Below are positions 45,972 to 56,410 of a DNA stretch of 64,000 bases, piece by piece (position 1 is the stretch's first letter; each line of letters opens with the position of its first letter). The notes under the pieces are model-generated. The model worked only from the letters and a program-made list of their open reading frames with translations, ran no database searches and was not told where the DNA came from. A program made the translations under genes and the position numbers. The DNA comes from Roseateles_B sp041906185 (lineage in GTDB: Bacteria; Pseudomonadota; Gammaproteobacteria; Burkholderiales; Burkholderiaceae_C). The stretch spans positions 62,001 through 126,000 of the forward strand of contig JAYRJQ010000003.1 of NCBI GenBank assembly GCA_041906185.1, in the 5' to 3' direction.

Positions 45972-46548
45972 GCCGTGGCACCCCCGGTGAGTTGGGGCGT
46001 CGAACGGACTGCGGCCGCTGCGCTCTGCTGTCGCTTGCCACCTGCGGCCCGTGGTGCGTGTCTTCCTTGAGGGCTGATTCAGACACGTGCCACTGGCGGA
46101 ATTGCAGCAGCACAAGGGCCAGCATCAGGCCAGTCCACAGGGCCGCCCCCCAGTCCAGCCCTGTGGGTGGCAGCGACCACCAGCCCTGCGCACGGGCCAC
46201 CAGCTGGTAGTGGCTCACGGCCATCGCCAGCAGCACCATGGCGCTGATCGCGAGCACATGGCCCTCAAGGCGCGCCCAGGACTGCTCCGCGCGAGCCGGG
46301 GCCAGCCAGTACGCCTTGTTGGGAATGCTCAGCAGTGACGGGTGGGCCTTCAGCCAGCGCCGCATGCGGCCGCTCGTCATCCAGGGCAGGGGCCCCATCA
46401 GGACCAGCATCAGCAGGACAAAGACCGTGCGCGGCACCGCCATGCCGTTGTCGCCGACAAACGCCGGAAGCAGCGGCCAGGACAGAGGCAGCGAGACCAG
46501 GTACAGCAGCCAGCCGATGCTCAGGCAGGCGCGGAACAGGCGGGTCAT
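45955..46548 (-). CDS. Hypothetical membrane protein of SPFH operon
   Basis: Protein of 197 residues that I do not recognise. Probable membrane helices lie at about 5-30, 40-58, 98-118 and 130-150; a basic, Ser/Arg-rich cytoplasmic tail of about 45 residues follows. A weak DUF1648-like feature (YLVSLPLSWPLLP start) is possible but not certain. It starts 16 bp after the SPFH stop and overlaps the RHH gene by 17 bp, so the three genes form one unit. Confidence 0.75.
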   Translation of the reverse strand: MTRLFRACLSIGWLLYLVSLPLSWPLLPAFVGDNGMAVPRTVFVLLMLVLMGPLPWMTSGRMRRWLKAHPSLLSIPNKAYWLAPARAEQSWARLEGHVLAISAMVLLAMAVSHYQLVARAQGWWSLPPTGLDWGAALWTGLMLALVLLQFRQWHVSESALKEDTHHGPQVASDSRAQRPQSVRRPNSPGVPRHGQRR

Positions 46549-46564
46549 GGCGCGTCCCCGGCGC

Positions 46565-47458
46565 TCAGTTGTACAGCGTGCCGGCGTTGACGATGGGCTG
46601 GGTGTCCTTGTCGGAGCACAGCACCACCAGCAGATTGGAGACCATCGCGGCCTTGCGCTCGTCGTCCAGCACCACGATCTCGCGCTCCGACAGGCCCTTG
46701 AGCGCGGACTCCACCATGCTCACGGCGCCGTGCACGATGCGCTGGCGGGCGCTGATGATGGCCTCGGCCTGCTGGCGGCGCAGCATGACCTGGGCGATCT
46801 CGGGGGCGTAGGCGAGGTGGGTGAGCTTGGCGTCCAGCACCTCCACGCCGGCCGCGGCGAAGCGCTCCTGGAGCTCGGCCTTCATGGCGGCGGCGACCTC
46901 GTCCTGGCCCGCGCGCAGCGTGGTCTCGCCGGGATGGAGGTCCTCGCCGTCGTCATAGGCATAGAGATTGGCGGTGTGGCGCAGCGCGGCCTCGGCCTGG
47001 ATCTGCACATAGGTCTCGTAGCTGTCGACGTCGAACAGCGCCTGTGCCGTGTCGCTCACCCGCCAGACCACGGCGGCGCTGATCTCGATGGGATTGCCGC
47101 GCTTGTCGTTGACCTTCAGCGTGGGCGAGGTGAGGTTGCGCGAGCGCAGCGAGAGGCGCTGCTTGCCGGCGAAGGGATTGGCCCAGCGCAGGCCGGGCTC
47201 ACGGTCCGTGCCGATGTAGCGGCCGAACAGCGTCATCACCCGGCCTTCGTTGGGCTGCTGCATGTACAGGCCCGCCGCAACCAGGCCGGACAGGAGCAGG
47301 CTCAGCACGGCGCCGATCAGCTGATGGGCGCCGGCGGCCATGACGGCGGCCAGCACCCACAGGCCCAGCATGCCCAGCAGGGCGAGGTAGCCGTTGGTGG
47401 CGTAGGCGCGGCATTCGGCCGTGCGGGCTTGAACCGGGGTCGAACGATCTGTGCTCAT
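46565..47458 (-). CDS. SPFH (band 7) domain protein
   Basis: Membrane-associated scaffold protein of 297 residues. Two hydrophobic helices at about 20-65 are followed by an SPFH domain: VMTLFGRYIGTDREPGLRWANPF, then LKVNDKRGNPIEISAAVVWRVSD, and a C-terminal helical part (QAEAIISARQRIVHGAV). These proteins form detergent-resistant membrane assemblies and affect membrane proteases. It has a strong AGGAGG site and heads the operon with a membrane protein and an RHH protein. Confidence 0.9.
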   Translation of the reverse strand: MSTDRSTPVQARTAECRAYATNGYLALLGMLGLWVLAAVMAAGAHQLIGAVLSLLLSGLVAAGLYMQQPNEGRVMTLFGRYIGTDREPGLRWANPFAGKQRLSLRSRNLTSPTLKVNDKRGNPIEISAAVVWRVSDTAQALFDVDSYETYVQIQAEAALRHTANLYAYDDGEDLHPGETTLRAGQDEVAAAMKAELQERFAAAGVEVLDAKLTHLAYAPEIAQVMLRRQQAEAIISARQRIVHGAVSMVESALKGLSEREIVVLDDERKAAMVSNLLVVLCSDKDTQPIVNAGTLYN

Positions 47459-47472
47459 GAGGCCCTCCTGTG

Positions 47473-47496
47473 AATTAATGTGATATCACTTTAATT
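47473..47496 (-). promoter_or_regulatory. Palindromic operator upstream of the SPFH operon
   Basis: A 24-bp inverted repeat (one mismatched pair): read on the minus strand AATTAAAGTGATATCACATTAATT, with the perfect core GTGATATCAC. It lies 15 bp before the SPFH start, overlapping the likely promoter. The RHH protein encoded last in the operon is the natural candidate to bind it. Confidence 0.65.
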
Positions 47497-47554
47497 CCAG
47501 AATTGCTCCCATGGCAAGACATTTCGGCGCCCGGCCAGCGCAGGCATCCGCGCC

Positions 47555-49702
<2,148 letters not shown>

Positions 49703-49927
49703 GCGGTGTCTCCTCGGTTCTGGTGCCAGTGTCCCCTGAGCGGCGCGCCCGCAGCTTGACAATTGGCAAGGCAAGCACTGGGCGGGCCGCCGCGCAAGCC
49801 GGGAATGCAGAGCCCCTCGATCAAGGTGCAGGCCGACACGGCACGTGCGGGACGGTCGCGGAGTGTGCTGCAATATCGCCTGCAGTGTCCGCCCCGCTGG
49901 TTTGCTGTTTCACCACCCCGTCCGTTC

Positions 49928-50746
49928 ATGTCCACGCCGCCGCCCGACCTCGAACCCGTTGCCCCTGCCTGGCTGCCGTGGTTCGGCCAGTTCGTCACCC
50001 GACGTGGTGTGGGGTCCGGCCTGGTGATGCTGTGCGGCGTGGTGTGGGTGCTGTCCCTGGCGCTTTCGCAGCTCGTGATCAGCCTGATCGGCCGCGGGGA
50101 CCGCCTGGTGGCGGCGGTCTGCGCCTCGGCCTGCGCGCTGGGCATCACCGCCGTCTTCGGTTACCTCTTCCTGCGGCTCGTGCAGTTCCAGGACCAGGCC
50201 CGGGCCCGCGTCAACCACCACGCCACGCTGGACCCGCTGACGGGCACCTTCAACCGCCGCCACTTCATGCAGACCGTGGACCGCGAGTGGTCCCGCGCCA
50301 AGCGCTACAACATGGACTGCGCGCTGCTGCTGATGGACGTGGATCACTTCAAGCGCGTCAACGACACCCACGGCAGCCTCTGCGGGGACCGCCTGCTGCG
50401 CGAGATCGCCCGCGTGAGCGGCGAGACACTGCGCCAGGCCGACGTGCTGGCGCGCTTCGGCGGCGAGGAGTTCGCCGTCTTCCTGCCGCACACCGACCCG
50501 CTCGGCGCGCTGGACGTGGCCGAGCGCATGCGCGAGCGCGTGGAGCAGCTGCAGTTCGACTGGGACGGGCGGGACGTGCCGGTGAGCGTGAGCCTCGGCG
50601 TGGCCTCGCTGCAGTACGAGCACCTGACGCTCGACCACCTCATCCACGATGCCGACGAGGCGCTCTACAGCGCCAAGGCCGCCGGCCGCAACTGCGTGCG
50701 GGCCAAGCTCGGGCTGCAGCCGGGGCACTCCAGCTACGCGCTCTGA
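49928..50746 (+). CDS. Diguanylate cyclase (GGDEF)
   Basis: Membrane protein of 272 residues that makes cyclic di-GMP. Two helices at about 30-52 and 62-84 are followed by a GGDEF domain. The active site is intact GGEEF at 178-182, and an inhibitory I-site RxxD (R169 to D172) lies five residues before, so product inhibition is likely. There is no sensory domain beyond the short membrane part. The start at 49928 is chosen for domain length; the frame is open 55 codons further upstream. Confidence 0.93.
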   Translation: MSTPPPDLEPVAPAWLPWFGQFVTRRGVGSGLVMLCGVVWVLSLALSQLVISLIGRGDRLVAAVCASACALGITAVFGYLFLRLVQFQDQARARVNHHATLDPLTGTFNRRHFMQTVDREWSRAKRYNMDCALLLMDVDHFKRVNDTHGSLCGDRLLREIARVSGETLRQADVLARFGGEEFAVFLPHTDPLGALDVAERMRERVEQLQFDWDGRDVPVSVSLGVASLQYEHLTLDHLIHDADEALYSAKAAGRNCVRAKLGLQPGHSSYAL

Positions 50747-50758
50747 GGGCGGCCTTGA

Positions 50759-51685
50759 TCAGGCGCCCAGCAGGCGCTGCAGCTGGGCCAACAGGTGCAG
50801 CGGTGCCTGAGGCGACTGGCAGTCCAGCACGAGGCGCTGCGGCATGGCGCGCAGCCACGTGATCTGGCGCTTGGCCAGCTGCCGAGTGGCCGCGGCGCCG
50901 CGCGCCTGCAGGTCGCCGAAGCGGTCGGCATCCAGCGCCTCCCAGACCTGGCGGTAGCCCACGCAGCGCATGGACGGCAGACCCAGGTGCAGATCCCCCC
51001 GGGCGCGCAGGCCGCGCACCTCGTCCACCAGGCCCTGCTCGAGCATCTGCGCGAAGCGCTGCTCCAGGCGGCGGTGCAGCCAGGCGCGGTCCTCGGTCTC
51101 GAGCGAGATCAGCGGCCAGTCCACGCCCGGCGTGCGCGCCTCCTGGGCATGGAGCGCGGACATCGGCTGCCCGCTGAGCTGGAAGACCTCCAGCGCCCGC
51201 TGGATGCGCTGGGCATCGTTGGGCGCCAGGCGGGCGGCAGTCACCGGGTCCACCTGCGCGAGCTCCGCATGCAGCGCCGGCCAGCCTTGTTCAGCGGCAC
51301 GGGCGTCGATCTCGCGGCGCACGGCCTCGTCGGCCTGCGGCAGCGGCGAGAGGCCATCGAACAGCGCCTTGAAGTACAGCATCGTGCCGCCGACCAGCAG
51401 CGGCAGCTTCCCGCGCGCCAGGATGTCGTCGGCCAGCTGCTGGGCACTGCGGGCGAACTCGGCAGCGGAGTAGGCATCCAGGGGATCGATGATGTCGATC
51501 AGATGGTGCGGCACCGCCGCCATCTCGGCCGCCGTGGGCTTGGCGGTGCCGATGTCCATGCTCCGATACACCAGCGCGGAGTCCACGCTGATGATCTCGA
51601 TGGGCAGGTACTCGGCCACCTTCAGCGCACAGGCCGTCTTGCCGGTGCCGGTGGGGCCGGCCAGGCAAATGGGCTTGAACTGCAT
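50759..51685 (-). CDS. miaA: tRNA dimethylallyltransferase
   Basis: Adds the isopentenyl group to A37 of tRNAs that read UNN codons. It is 308 residues. The P-loop is GPTGTGKT at 10-17; the DSALVYRSMDIGTAKP and HHLIDIIDPLDAYSA segments are the family DMAPP and tRNA binding regions, and QITWLRAMPQRL ends the enzyme. The start MQFKPICLAG is the family start. It converges with the diguanylate cyclase gene, 12 bp apart, and follows the pseudouridine synthase gene by 11 bp. Confidence 0.96.
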   Translation of the reverse strand: MQFKPICLAGPTGTGKTACALKVAEYLPIEIISVDSALVYRSMDIGTAKPTAAEMAAVPHHLIDIIDPLDAYSAAEFARSAQQLADDILARGKLPLLVGGTMLYFKALFDGLSPLPQADEAVRREIDARAAEQGWPALHAELAQVDPVTAARLAPNDAQRIQRALEVFQLSGQPMSALHAQEARTPGVDWPLISLETEDRAWLHRRLEQRFAQMLEQGLVDEVRGLRARGDLHLGLPSMRCVGYRQVWEALDADRFGDLQARGAAATRQLAKRQITWLRAMPQRLVLDCQSPQAPLHLLAQLQRLLGA

Positions 51686-51696
51686 GGCCGCCGGCG

Positions 51697-53433
51697 TCAG
51701 AACTTTTCCCAGGGCGCCAGGAAGCGCCACTGGCCCGCCGGCAGGTGACCCAGGGGGATGCGGCCGATGCGCACGCGCTTCAGCGCCGTCACCTTGAGGC
51801 CGACCAGCTCGCACATGCGGCGGATCTGGCGCTTGCGGCCCTCGCGCAGCACGAAGCGCAGCTGGTCCTCGTTGGCCCAGCTCACCTTGGCCGGCTTGAG
51901 CTCGACGTCATCCAGCGTCAGGCCGTGGTTGAGCAGCGCCAGGCCGTCCTCGCCGAGCTGACCGGATTCGTTCTTCACGCCGTTGATGCCGACGTACTCG
52001 ACGCGCACCAGGTATTCCTTCTCGATCGTCGAGTCGTCGCCGATCAGCTGCTTGGCGACACGGCCGTCCTGCGTCAGCACCAGCAGGCCGGTGGAGTCGA
52101 TGTCCAGACGGCCGGCCGGCGCCAGGAAGCGCGTGTGGCCGATGTGGTACTTGATGCCCGAGGGGTCGTCCTTCCAGTGCGTGTCGCTCTTGATCAGCAC
52201 GGAGGCCGGCTCGTAGCCGTCCTCGGCCTGCCCGGAGACATAGCCGATGGGTTTGTGGATGAGGATGGTGACGCGCTGGGCCTGCTGCTCACGCGCGGCC
52301 GGATCGACCTCGATGCGGGCCTCGGGCCCGACGCGCTCGCCCAGATTGGCCAGGCGGCCGTCGACCTTCACCCAGCCAGCGGCGATCCATTCGTCGGCCT
52401 CGCGGCGCGAGGCCAGGCCGAGCTCGCTCATGCGCTTGGAGAGGCGCTCGCCCTCGGTGGTGTTGCTGCGCTCGGGCGCGGGCTGCGGGACGCGCGGCGC
52501 CTGCTCGGGGTGCGAGCGCAGGGCGGTCTGGCGGCGTTGATCCGGGCGCGAGGCGGTGTCGCGCCCGCGGGCCGGACCGGGGTGGCGCTCGTCGCGGTCC
52601 CGCATCGGGCCGCGGCCGGCATCTTGGCGGGCGCCGTGGGGACGGCGGTCATCGCGGAAGTTGTCGCGGAAGTCGTCGCGACGCGGGCCTCGGTCGGCGC
52701 CATGGAACTGACCGCGACCTTCGTGGCGACCTTCATGACGGAATTCGTTGCGACCCTCTCGCGGGTCCTGACGGCGGTCGTCGCGGCGATCCCCCGGGCG
52801 GAACTCGCCACGGGGTGCGCCACGGGGGCCGTCGCGGTGGTCAAAGCGGGGGGCAGGGCGGTGATCGGGACGGTGATCCGGTCGGAAGCCGCCACGGCCG
52901 TCGCGCGAGTCCGGCTCACGACGCGGGTCACGCGAATCACGGCGCGGATCGGGGCGGAAGCCGCAGCCCGGGCCGCCACGGCCCTCAAAGCGACCGTCGC
53001 CACGACGGTCTCCCCGGTCATTGCCGCGCCCTTCGAAGCGATGGCCGCCGCGGCTGTCGCCCCGTCCCTCGAAGCGACGGTCATCGTCGTTCCGGAAACC
53101 GCCGCGTTCACCGCCGCGCGGGCCGCCGTGGGCCCCGCGCTCGCCACGATCCCGCCCGGCCCCGGGGCCGTCATGGCGGAAGGGCTTCCCGCCGAAGGAG
53201 CCGCCCGGCTTGCCGGGACGCCCCGGCGCGCCGTCACGGCGCTGGCCCTGCGACTCCCCGCCGCGGCGCTCTTCATAAGCGGCCTGGCGCTCGGCGCGCT
53301 GCGTCTGGGCTTGCGACAGAGTGGGGCGGGTGCGGGAGACGCCGGTGCCGCGCAGCGGCTGGCGGCGGTCGCCGGACTTGCCCGTCCTGGTGCTGTCACC
53401 GGCGGGCTTTTTCTTCAGGGTCAGGGTGGCCAT
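51697..53433 (-). CDS. RluB/RluF-like rRNA pseudouridine synthase with R/D/G-rich tail
   Basis: Pseudouridine synthase of 578 residues. The C-terminal 255 residues are a normal RluB/RsuA-family enzyme: S4 domain from about 330 (RLSKRMSELGLASRREADEWI) and a catalytic domain with the Asp in GRLDIDSTGLL. The first 325 residues are low-complexity and almost made of Arg, Asp, Gly, Glu and His, with repeated RGD/RFEGRG and GFRPDHR-like units (about residues 85-310). Such a tail is disordered, highly charged and would bind RNA. It is far longer than usual for the family. Which uridine is modified is not clear. Confidence 0.85.
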   Translation of the reverse strand: MATLTLKKKPAGDSTRTGKSGDRRQPLRGTGVSRTRPTLSQAQTQRAERQAAYEERRGGESQGQRRDGAPGRPGKPGGSFGGKPFRHDGPGAGRDRGERGAHGGPRGGERGGFRNDDDRRFEGRGDSRGGHRFEGRGNDRGDRRGDGRFEGRGGPGCGFRPDPRRDSRDPRREPDSRDGRGGFRPDHRPDHRPAPRFDHRDGPRGAPRGEFRPGDRRDDRRQDPREGRNEFRHEGRHEGRGQFHGADRGPRRDDFRDNFRDDRRPHGARQDAGRGPMRDRDERHPGPARGRDTASRPDQRRQTALRSHPEQAPRVPQPAPERSNTTEGERLSKRMSELGLASRREADEWIAAGWVKVDGRLANLGERVGPEARIEVDPAAREQQAQRVTILIHKPIGYVSGQAEDGYEPASVLIKSDTHWKDDPSGIKYHIGHTRFLAPAGRLDIDSTGLLVLTQDGRVAKQLIGDDSTIEKEYLVRVEYVGINGVKNESGQLGEDGLALLNHGLTLDDVELKPAKVSWANEDQLRFVLREGRKRQIRRMCELVGLKVTALKRVRIGRIPLGHLPAGQWRFLAPWEKF

Positions 53434-53605
53434 GAACGAGACTTTCTTAGCAAGGGCGTATTGGACCATGGACCGCGCCCGAATCCGGGTTTTCCTTGGT
53501 GTCCGTCCCGCGCCGGGCGTGTGGTGCGACCGGGTTTTGGCGCCCGGGCCCACGGCCGGGCGGCGCGACGCGCGGGCGACCATGCCCGCTCATCCGCTCA
53601 TCCGC

Positions 53606-55579
53606 TCAGCGGCCGCGCAGGAACAGCGCGTCCAGCTCACGCAGGGTGAGCTGGCGCCAGGTGGGGCGGCCGTGGTTGCATTGGTCGGCCCGCTCGGTGC
53701 GCTCCATGTCGCGCAGCAGGGCGTTCATCTCGTCCAGGGTGAGCTGGCGGTTGGCCCGCACGGCGCCGTGGCAGGCCATGGTGGCCAGGATCTCGTGCTG
53801 GGCGCGCTCGATGGCATGGCTGGCGTCGTACTGCGCCAGTTCGGCCAGGACGCCGCGAGCCAGCTCCACCACGTCGCCGCCGGACAGCAGGGCCGGGCGC
53901 GAGCGCAGGGCCAGCACCTGGGCCGACAGCGGCGAGAGGTCCAGCCCCAGCCGGTTCAGCGTCTCGGCCTGCGCCTCGGCGGTGGCGATTTCCGTGGGCG
54001 TGGCCGCGAAGGTCACGGGGATCAGCAGCGGCTGCGTCTCGATGCGGGCCTCGCCCAGCGCGGCCTTGAGGCGCTCGTAGACCACCCGCTCGTGCGCGGC
54101 GTGCATGTCCACGATCACCAGGCCCTGGGCGTTCTCGGCGAGCACGTAGACGCCCTGGATCTGCGCAATGGCCCGGCCGAGCGGCCAGTCGCCGGCCGGC
54201 AGCGGGGCCGGGGCGGACGGGGCAGCGACCGATGCGGGCTGGACGCCGGCGGCGCCCGCGCTGCCCGGGAAGGCCGGAATCGGGCGCTCCGGGGCGTACA
54301 GCGCCTGCACCTCGCCGAGGCCCAGGCTGGACTGCGTGTTGCTGCGCCAGCTGGGCGTGCCGCTGTAGAGGCGCGGGGCCTCCGGGCGCGCTTCGGCGGC
54401 GGGCGCCTGGAACCAGGCCGGCGGCTGGCCGGGCCCGGGGCGCTCACCCGGCACGGCCGCGGCAAAGGCGGCCGCGGCCTGCGGGCTGGCCAGGGCCGAG
54501 GCGTCGGCCGGCGCCTCGCCCCGGGATTCGTCCACTTGCGCGCGGGACAGCGCCAGCGCGTCCTGCACGGCGTAGCGGACCTGCTGATGGATCTCGCGGC
54601 CGTCGCGGAAGCGCACCTCGATCTTGGTCGGGTGCACGTTCACGTCCACGCGGTCGGGCGCGATGTCGATGAAGAGCACATAGCTCGGCTGGCGGCTGCC
54701 ATGGAGCTGGTCCTCGTAGGCGGAACGGATGCCGTGGGCGATGAGCTTGTCGCGCACATAGCGGCCGTTGACGTAGACGTACTGCATGTCCGAGCGGCTG
54801 CGTGCCGCCTCGGGCAGGCCGGCGCGGCCGTAGATGCGCAGCGGGCCTGCTTCGGCATAGACGGCGCGGCTGCTGCCGAAGAAGTCCTCGCCCAGCACGT
54901 CCCGCAGGCGCTGCTCGGCCGGGCCGGCGCGCCACTGCTCCACGAGCTTGCCCTCGTGCCACACGGCAAAGCCCACGTCCGGGCGGGCGAGGGCATGGCG
55001 GCGCACCGACTCCAGGCAGTGCGCCAGCTCCGTGGCGTCCGTCTTGAGGAACTTGCGGCGGGCGGGCGTGTTGAAGAACAGCTCGCGCACCTCGACGCTC
55101 GTGCCGCGCGAGCGTGCCGCGACCTTGAGCTCGCCCGTGCGCGCTTCCAGGCGATGCGCATGCGGCGCGCCCTCGCAGCGCGTGGCGACGGCCATCTCGG
55201 CCACGGAGCTGATGGCGGCCAGCGCCTCGCCCCGGAAGCCCATCGTGGACACCGACTCCAGCTCATCGAGCGAGCGGATCTTGCTGGTGGCGTGGCGCTT
55301 GAGGGCCAGCGGCAGCTCGGCGGGCGGGATGCCCAGGCCGTCGTCCTCCACGACGATGGCGCGCACGCCGCCGGCCATCAGCTTGATGTTGATCTGCGTC
55401 GCGCCTGCGTCCAGCGCGTTGTCCACCAGCTCGCGCACCACCGAGGCTGGACGCTCGACGACCTCGCCGGCGGCGATCTGGCTGATCAGCTCGTCGGGCA
55501 GCTCCCGGATCTCGCGGCGGATCGGGGGGGAACTCTCGGTGGGGCTGGGGGAGGGCGGCATCGCGGACATCTGGGACAT
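53606..55579 (-). CDS. mutL: DNA mismatch repair protein MutL
   Basis: GHKL ATPase of 657 residues that couples mismatch recognition to nicking. N-terminal motifs are intact: ELVDNALDAGA (Glu/Asn of motif I), DDGLGIPP (motif II) and the GFRGEALAAISSVA lid. The middle is an Ala/Pro-rich linker at about 355-450; the C-terminal dimerisation domain ends with ACHGAVRANRQL and CNHGRPTW. It lacks an obvious DQHAxxER endonuclease motif (DMHAAHERVVYERL is the related form). The start at 55579 is one of several close ATGs. Confidence 0.95.
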   Translation of the reverse strand: MSQMSAMPPSPSPTESSPPIRREIRELPDELISQIAAGEVVERPASVVRELVDNALDAGATQINIKLMAGGVRAIVVEDDGLGIPPAELPLALKRHATSKIRSLDELESVSTMGFRGEALAAISSVAEMAVATRCEGAPHAHRLEARTGELKVAARSRGTSVEVRELFFNTPARRKFLKTDATELAHCLESVRRHALARPDVGFAVWHEGKLVEQWRAGPAEQRLRDVLGEDFFGSSRAVYAEAGPLRIYGRAGLPEAARSRSDMQYVYVNGRYVRDKLIAHGIRSAYEDQLHGSRQPSYVLFIDIAPDRVDVNVHPTKIEVRFRDGREIHQQVRYAVQDALALSRAQVDESRGEAPADASALASPQAAAAFAAAVPGERPGPGQPPAWFQAPAAEARPEAPRLYSGTPSWRSNTQSSLGLGEVQALYAPERPIPAFPGSAGAAGVQPASVAAPSAPAPLPAGDWPLGRAIAQIQGVYVLAENAQGLVIVDMHAAHERVVYERLKAALGEARIETQPLLIPVTFAATPTEIATAEAQAETLNRLGLDLSPLSAQVLALRSRPALLSGGDVVELARGVLAELAQYDASHAIERAQHEILATMACHGAVRANRQLTLDEMNALLRDMERTERADQCNHGRPTWRQLTLRELDALFLRGR

Positions 55580-55655
55580 GGCGGGGGATTCTACGGAGCC
55601 GCGCGGCGCCCGGCCGGGGGCGCCGTCCATCGCCGCGCCGCCATAATCGCCGCCC

Positions 55656-56300
55656 ATGGAATTCCTCGCCCTGCTCATCGACTTCATCCTGCACGTGGAT
55701 CGTTACCTGAACGATTTCGTGCTGGCCTACGGCACCTGGATCTACGTGCTGCTCTTCGTGATCATCTTCGTGGAGACGGGCCTCGTGGTCATGCCCTTCC
55801 TGCCCGGGGACTCGCTGCTCTTCATCGTCGGTGCGATGTGCGGCACCGGCATGCTGGACCTCAAGCTGTGCATCGGCCTGATGGTGCTGGCCGCGGTGGC
55901 CGGCAACCAGACCAACTACACCATCGGCCGCTTCTTCGGCCCCAAGGTCTTCCAGTGGGAGAACTCGCGCTTCTTCAACCGCGCCGCCTTCGACAAGGCG
56001 CACGAGTTCTACGAGCGCCACGGGGGCGTCGCCCTGGTCATCGGCCGCTTCATGCCCTTCGTGCGCACCTTCGCGCCCTTCGTCGCAGGCGTGGCGCAGA
56101 TGAGCCGCCGCAAGTTCACCGCCTATGACGTCGGCGGGGCGCTGTTGTGGGTCGTGGGGGTGACTTGTGTCGGCTACTTCTTCGGCAACGTACCCTGGGT
56201 GAAGCAGAACCTGGAAAAGATCATCTGGGCGATGATCGTCATTCCGGGCCTGCTGGTGATCGCCGGCGGTCTGCGCAGCAAGCTGCGCAAGGCGGCCTGA
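55656..56300 (+). CDS. DedA family membrane protein
   Basis: Inner-membrane protein of 214 residues. The family signature is visible: FVETGLVVMPFLPGDSLLF, then GNQTNYTIGRFFG, and RFMPFVRTFAPFVAGVAQMSRRKF with the conserved acidic and basic residues, followed by two C-terminal helices. DedA proteins are thought to flip lipid carriers such as undecaprenyl phosphate or to exchange lipids; proton coupling is likely. It is divergent from mutL, whose start is 77 bp away. Confidence 0.93.
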   Translation: MEFLALLIDFILHVDRYLNDFVLAYGTWIYVLLFVIIFVETGLVVMPFLPGDSLLFIVGAMCGTGMLDLKLCIGLMVLAAVAGNQTNYTIGRFFGPKVFQWENSRFFNRAAFDKAHEFYERHGGVALVIGRFMPFVRTFAPFVAGVAQMSRRKFTAYDVGGALLWVVGVTCVGYFFGNVPWVKQNLEKIIWAMIVIPGLLVIAGGLRSKLRKAA

Positions 56301-56323
56301 GCGGATCTCTTCTTGAATGGTGC

Positions 56324-56348
56324 GAAACCCGGGCAATCCCCGGGTTTC
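56324..56348 (+). terminator. Hairpin after DedA gene
   Basis: Ten-base-pair stem (gaaacccggg and cccgggtttc) with a five-base loop, 24 bp after the stop. No real T-run follows, so termination may be partial or need Rho. Confidence 0.5.
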
Positions 56349-56410
56349 GGCTTTGAGCGACGGTGGCCGGCCCGACCCGGGCGGCCGTGACAGCAAGGAC
56401 GGAGACAAGA

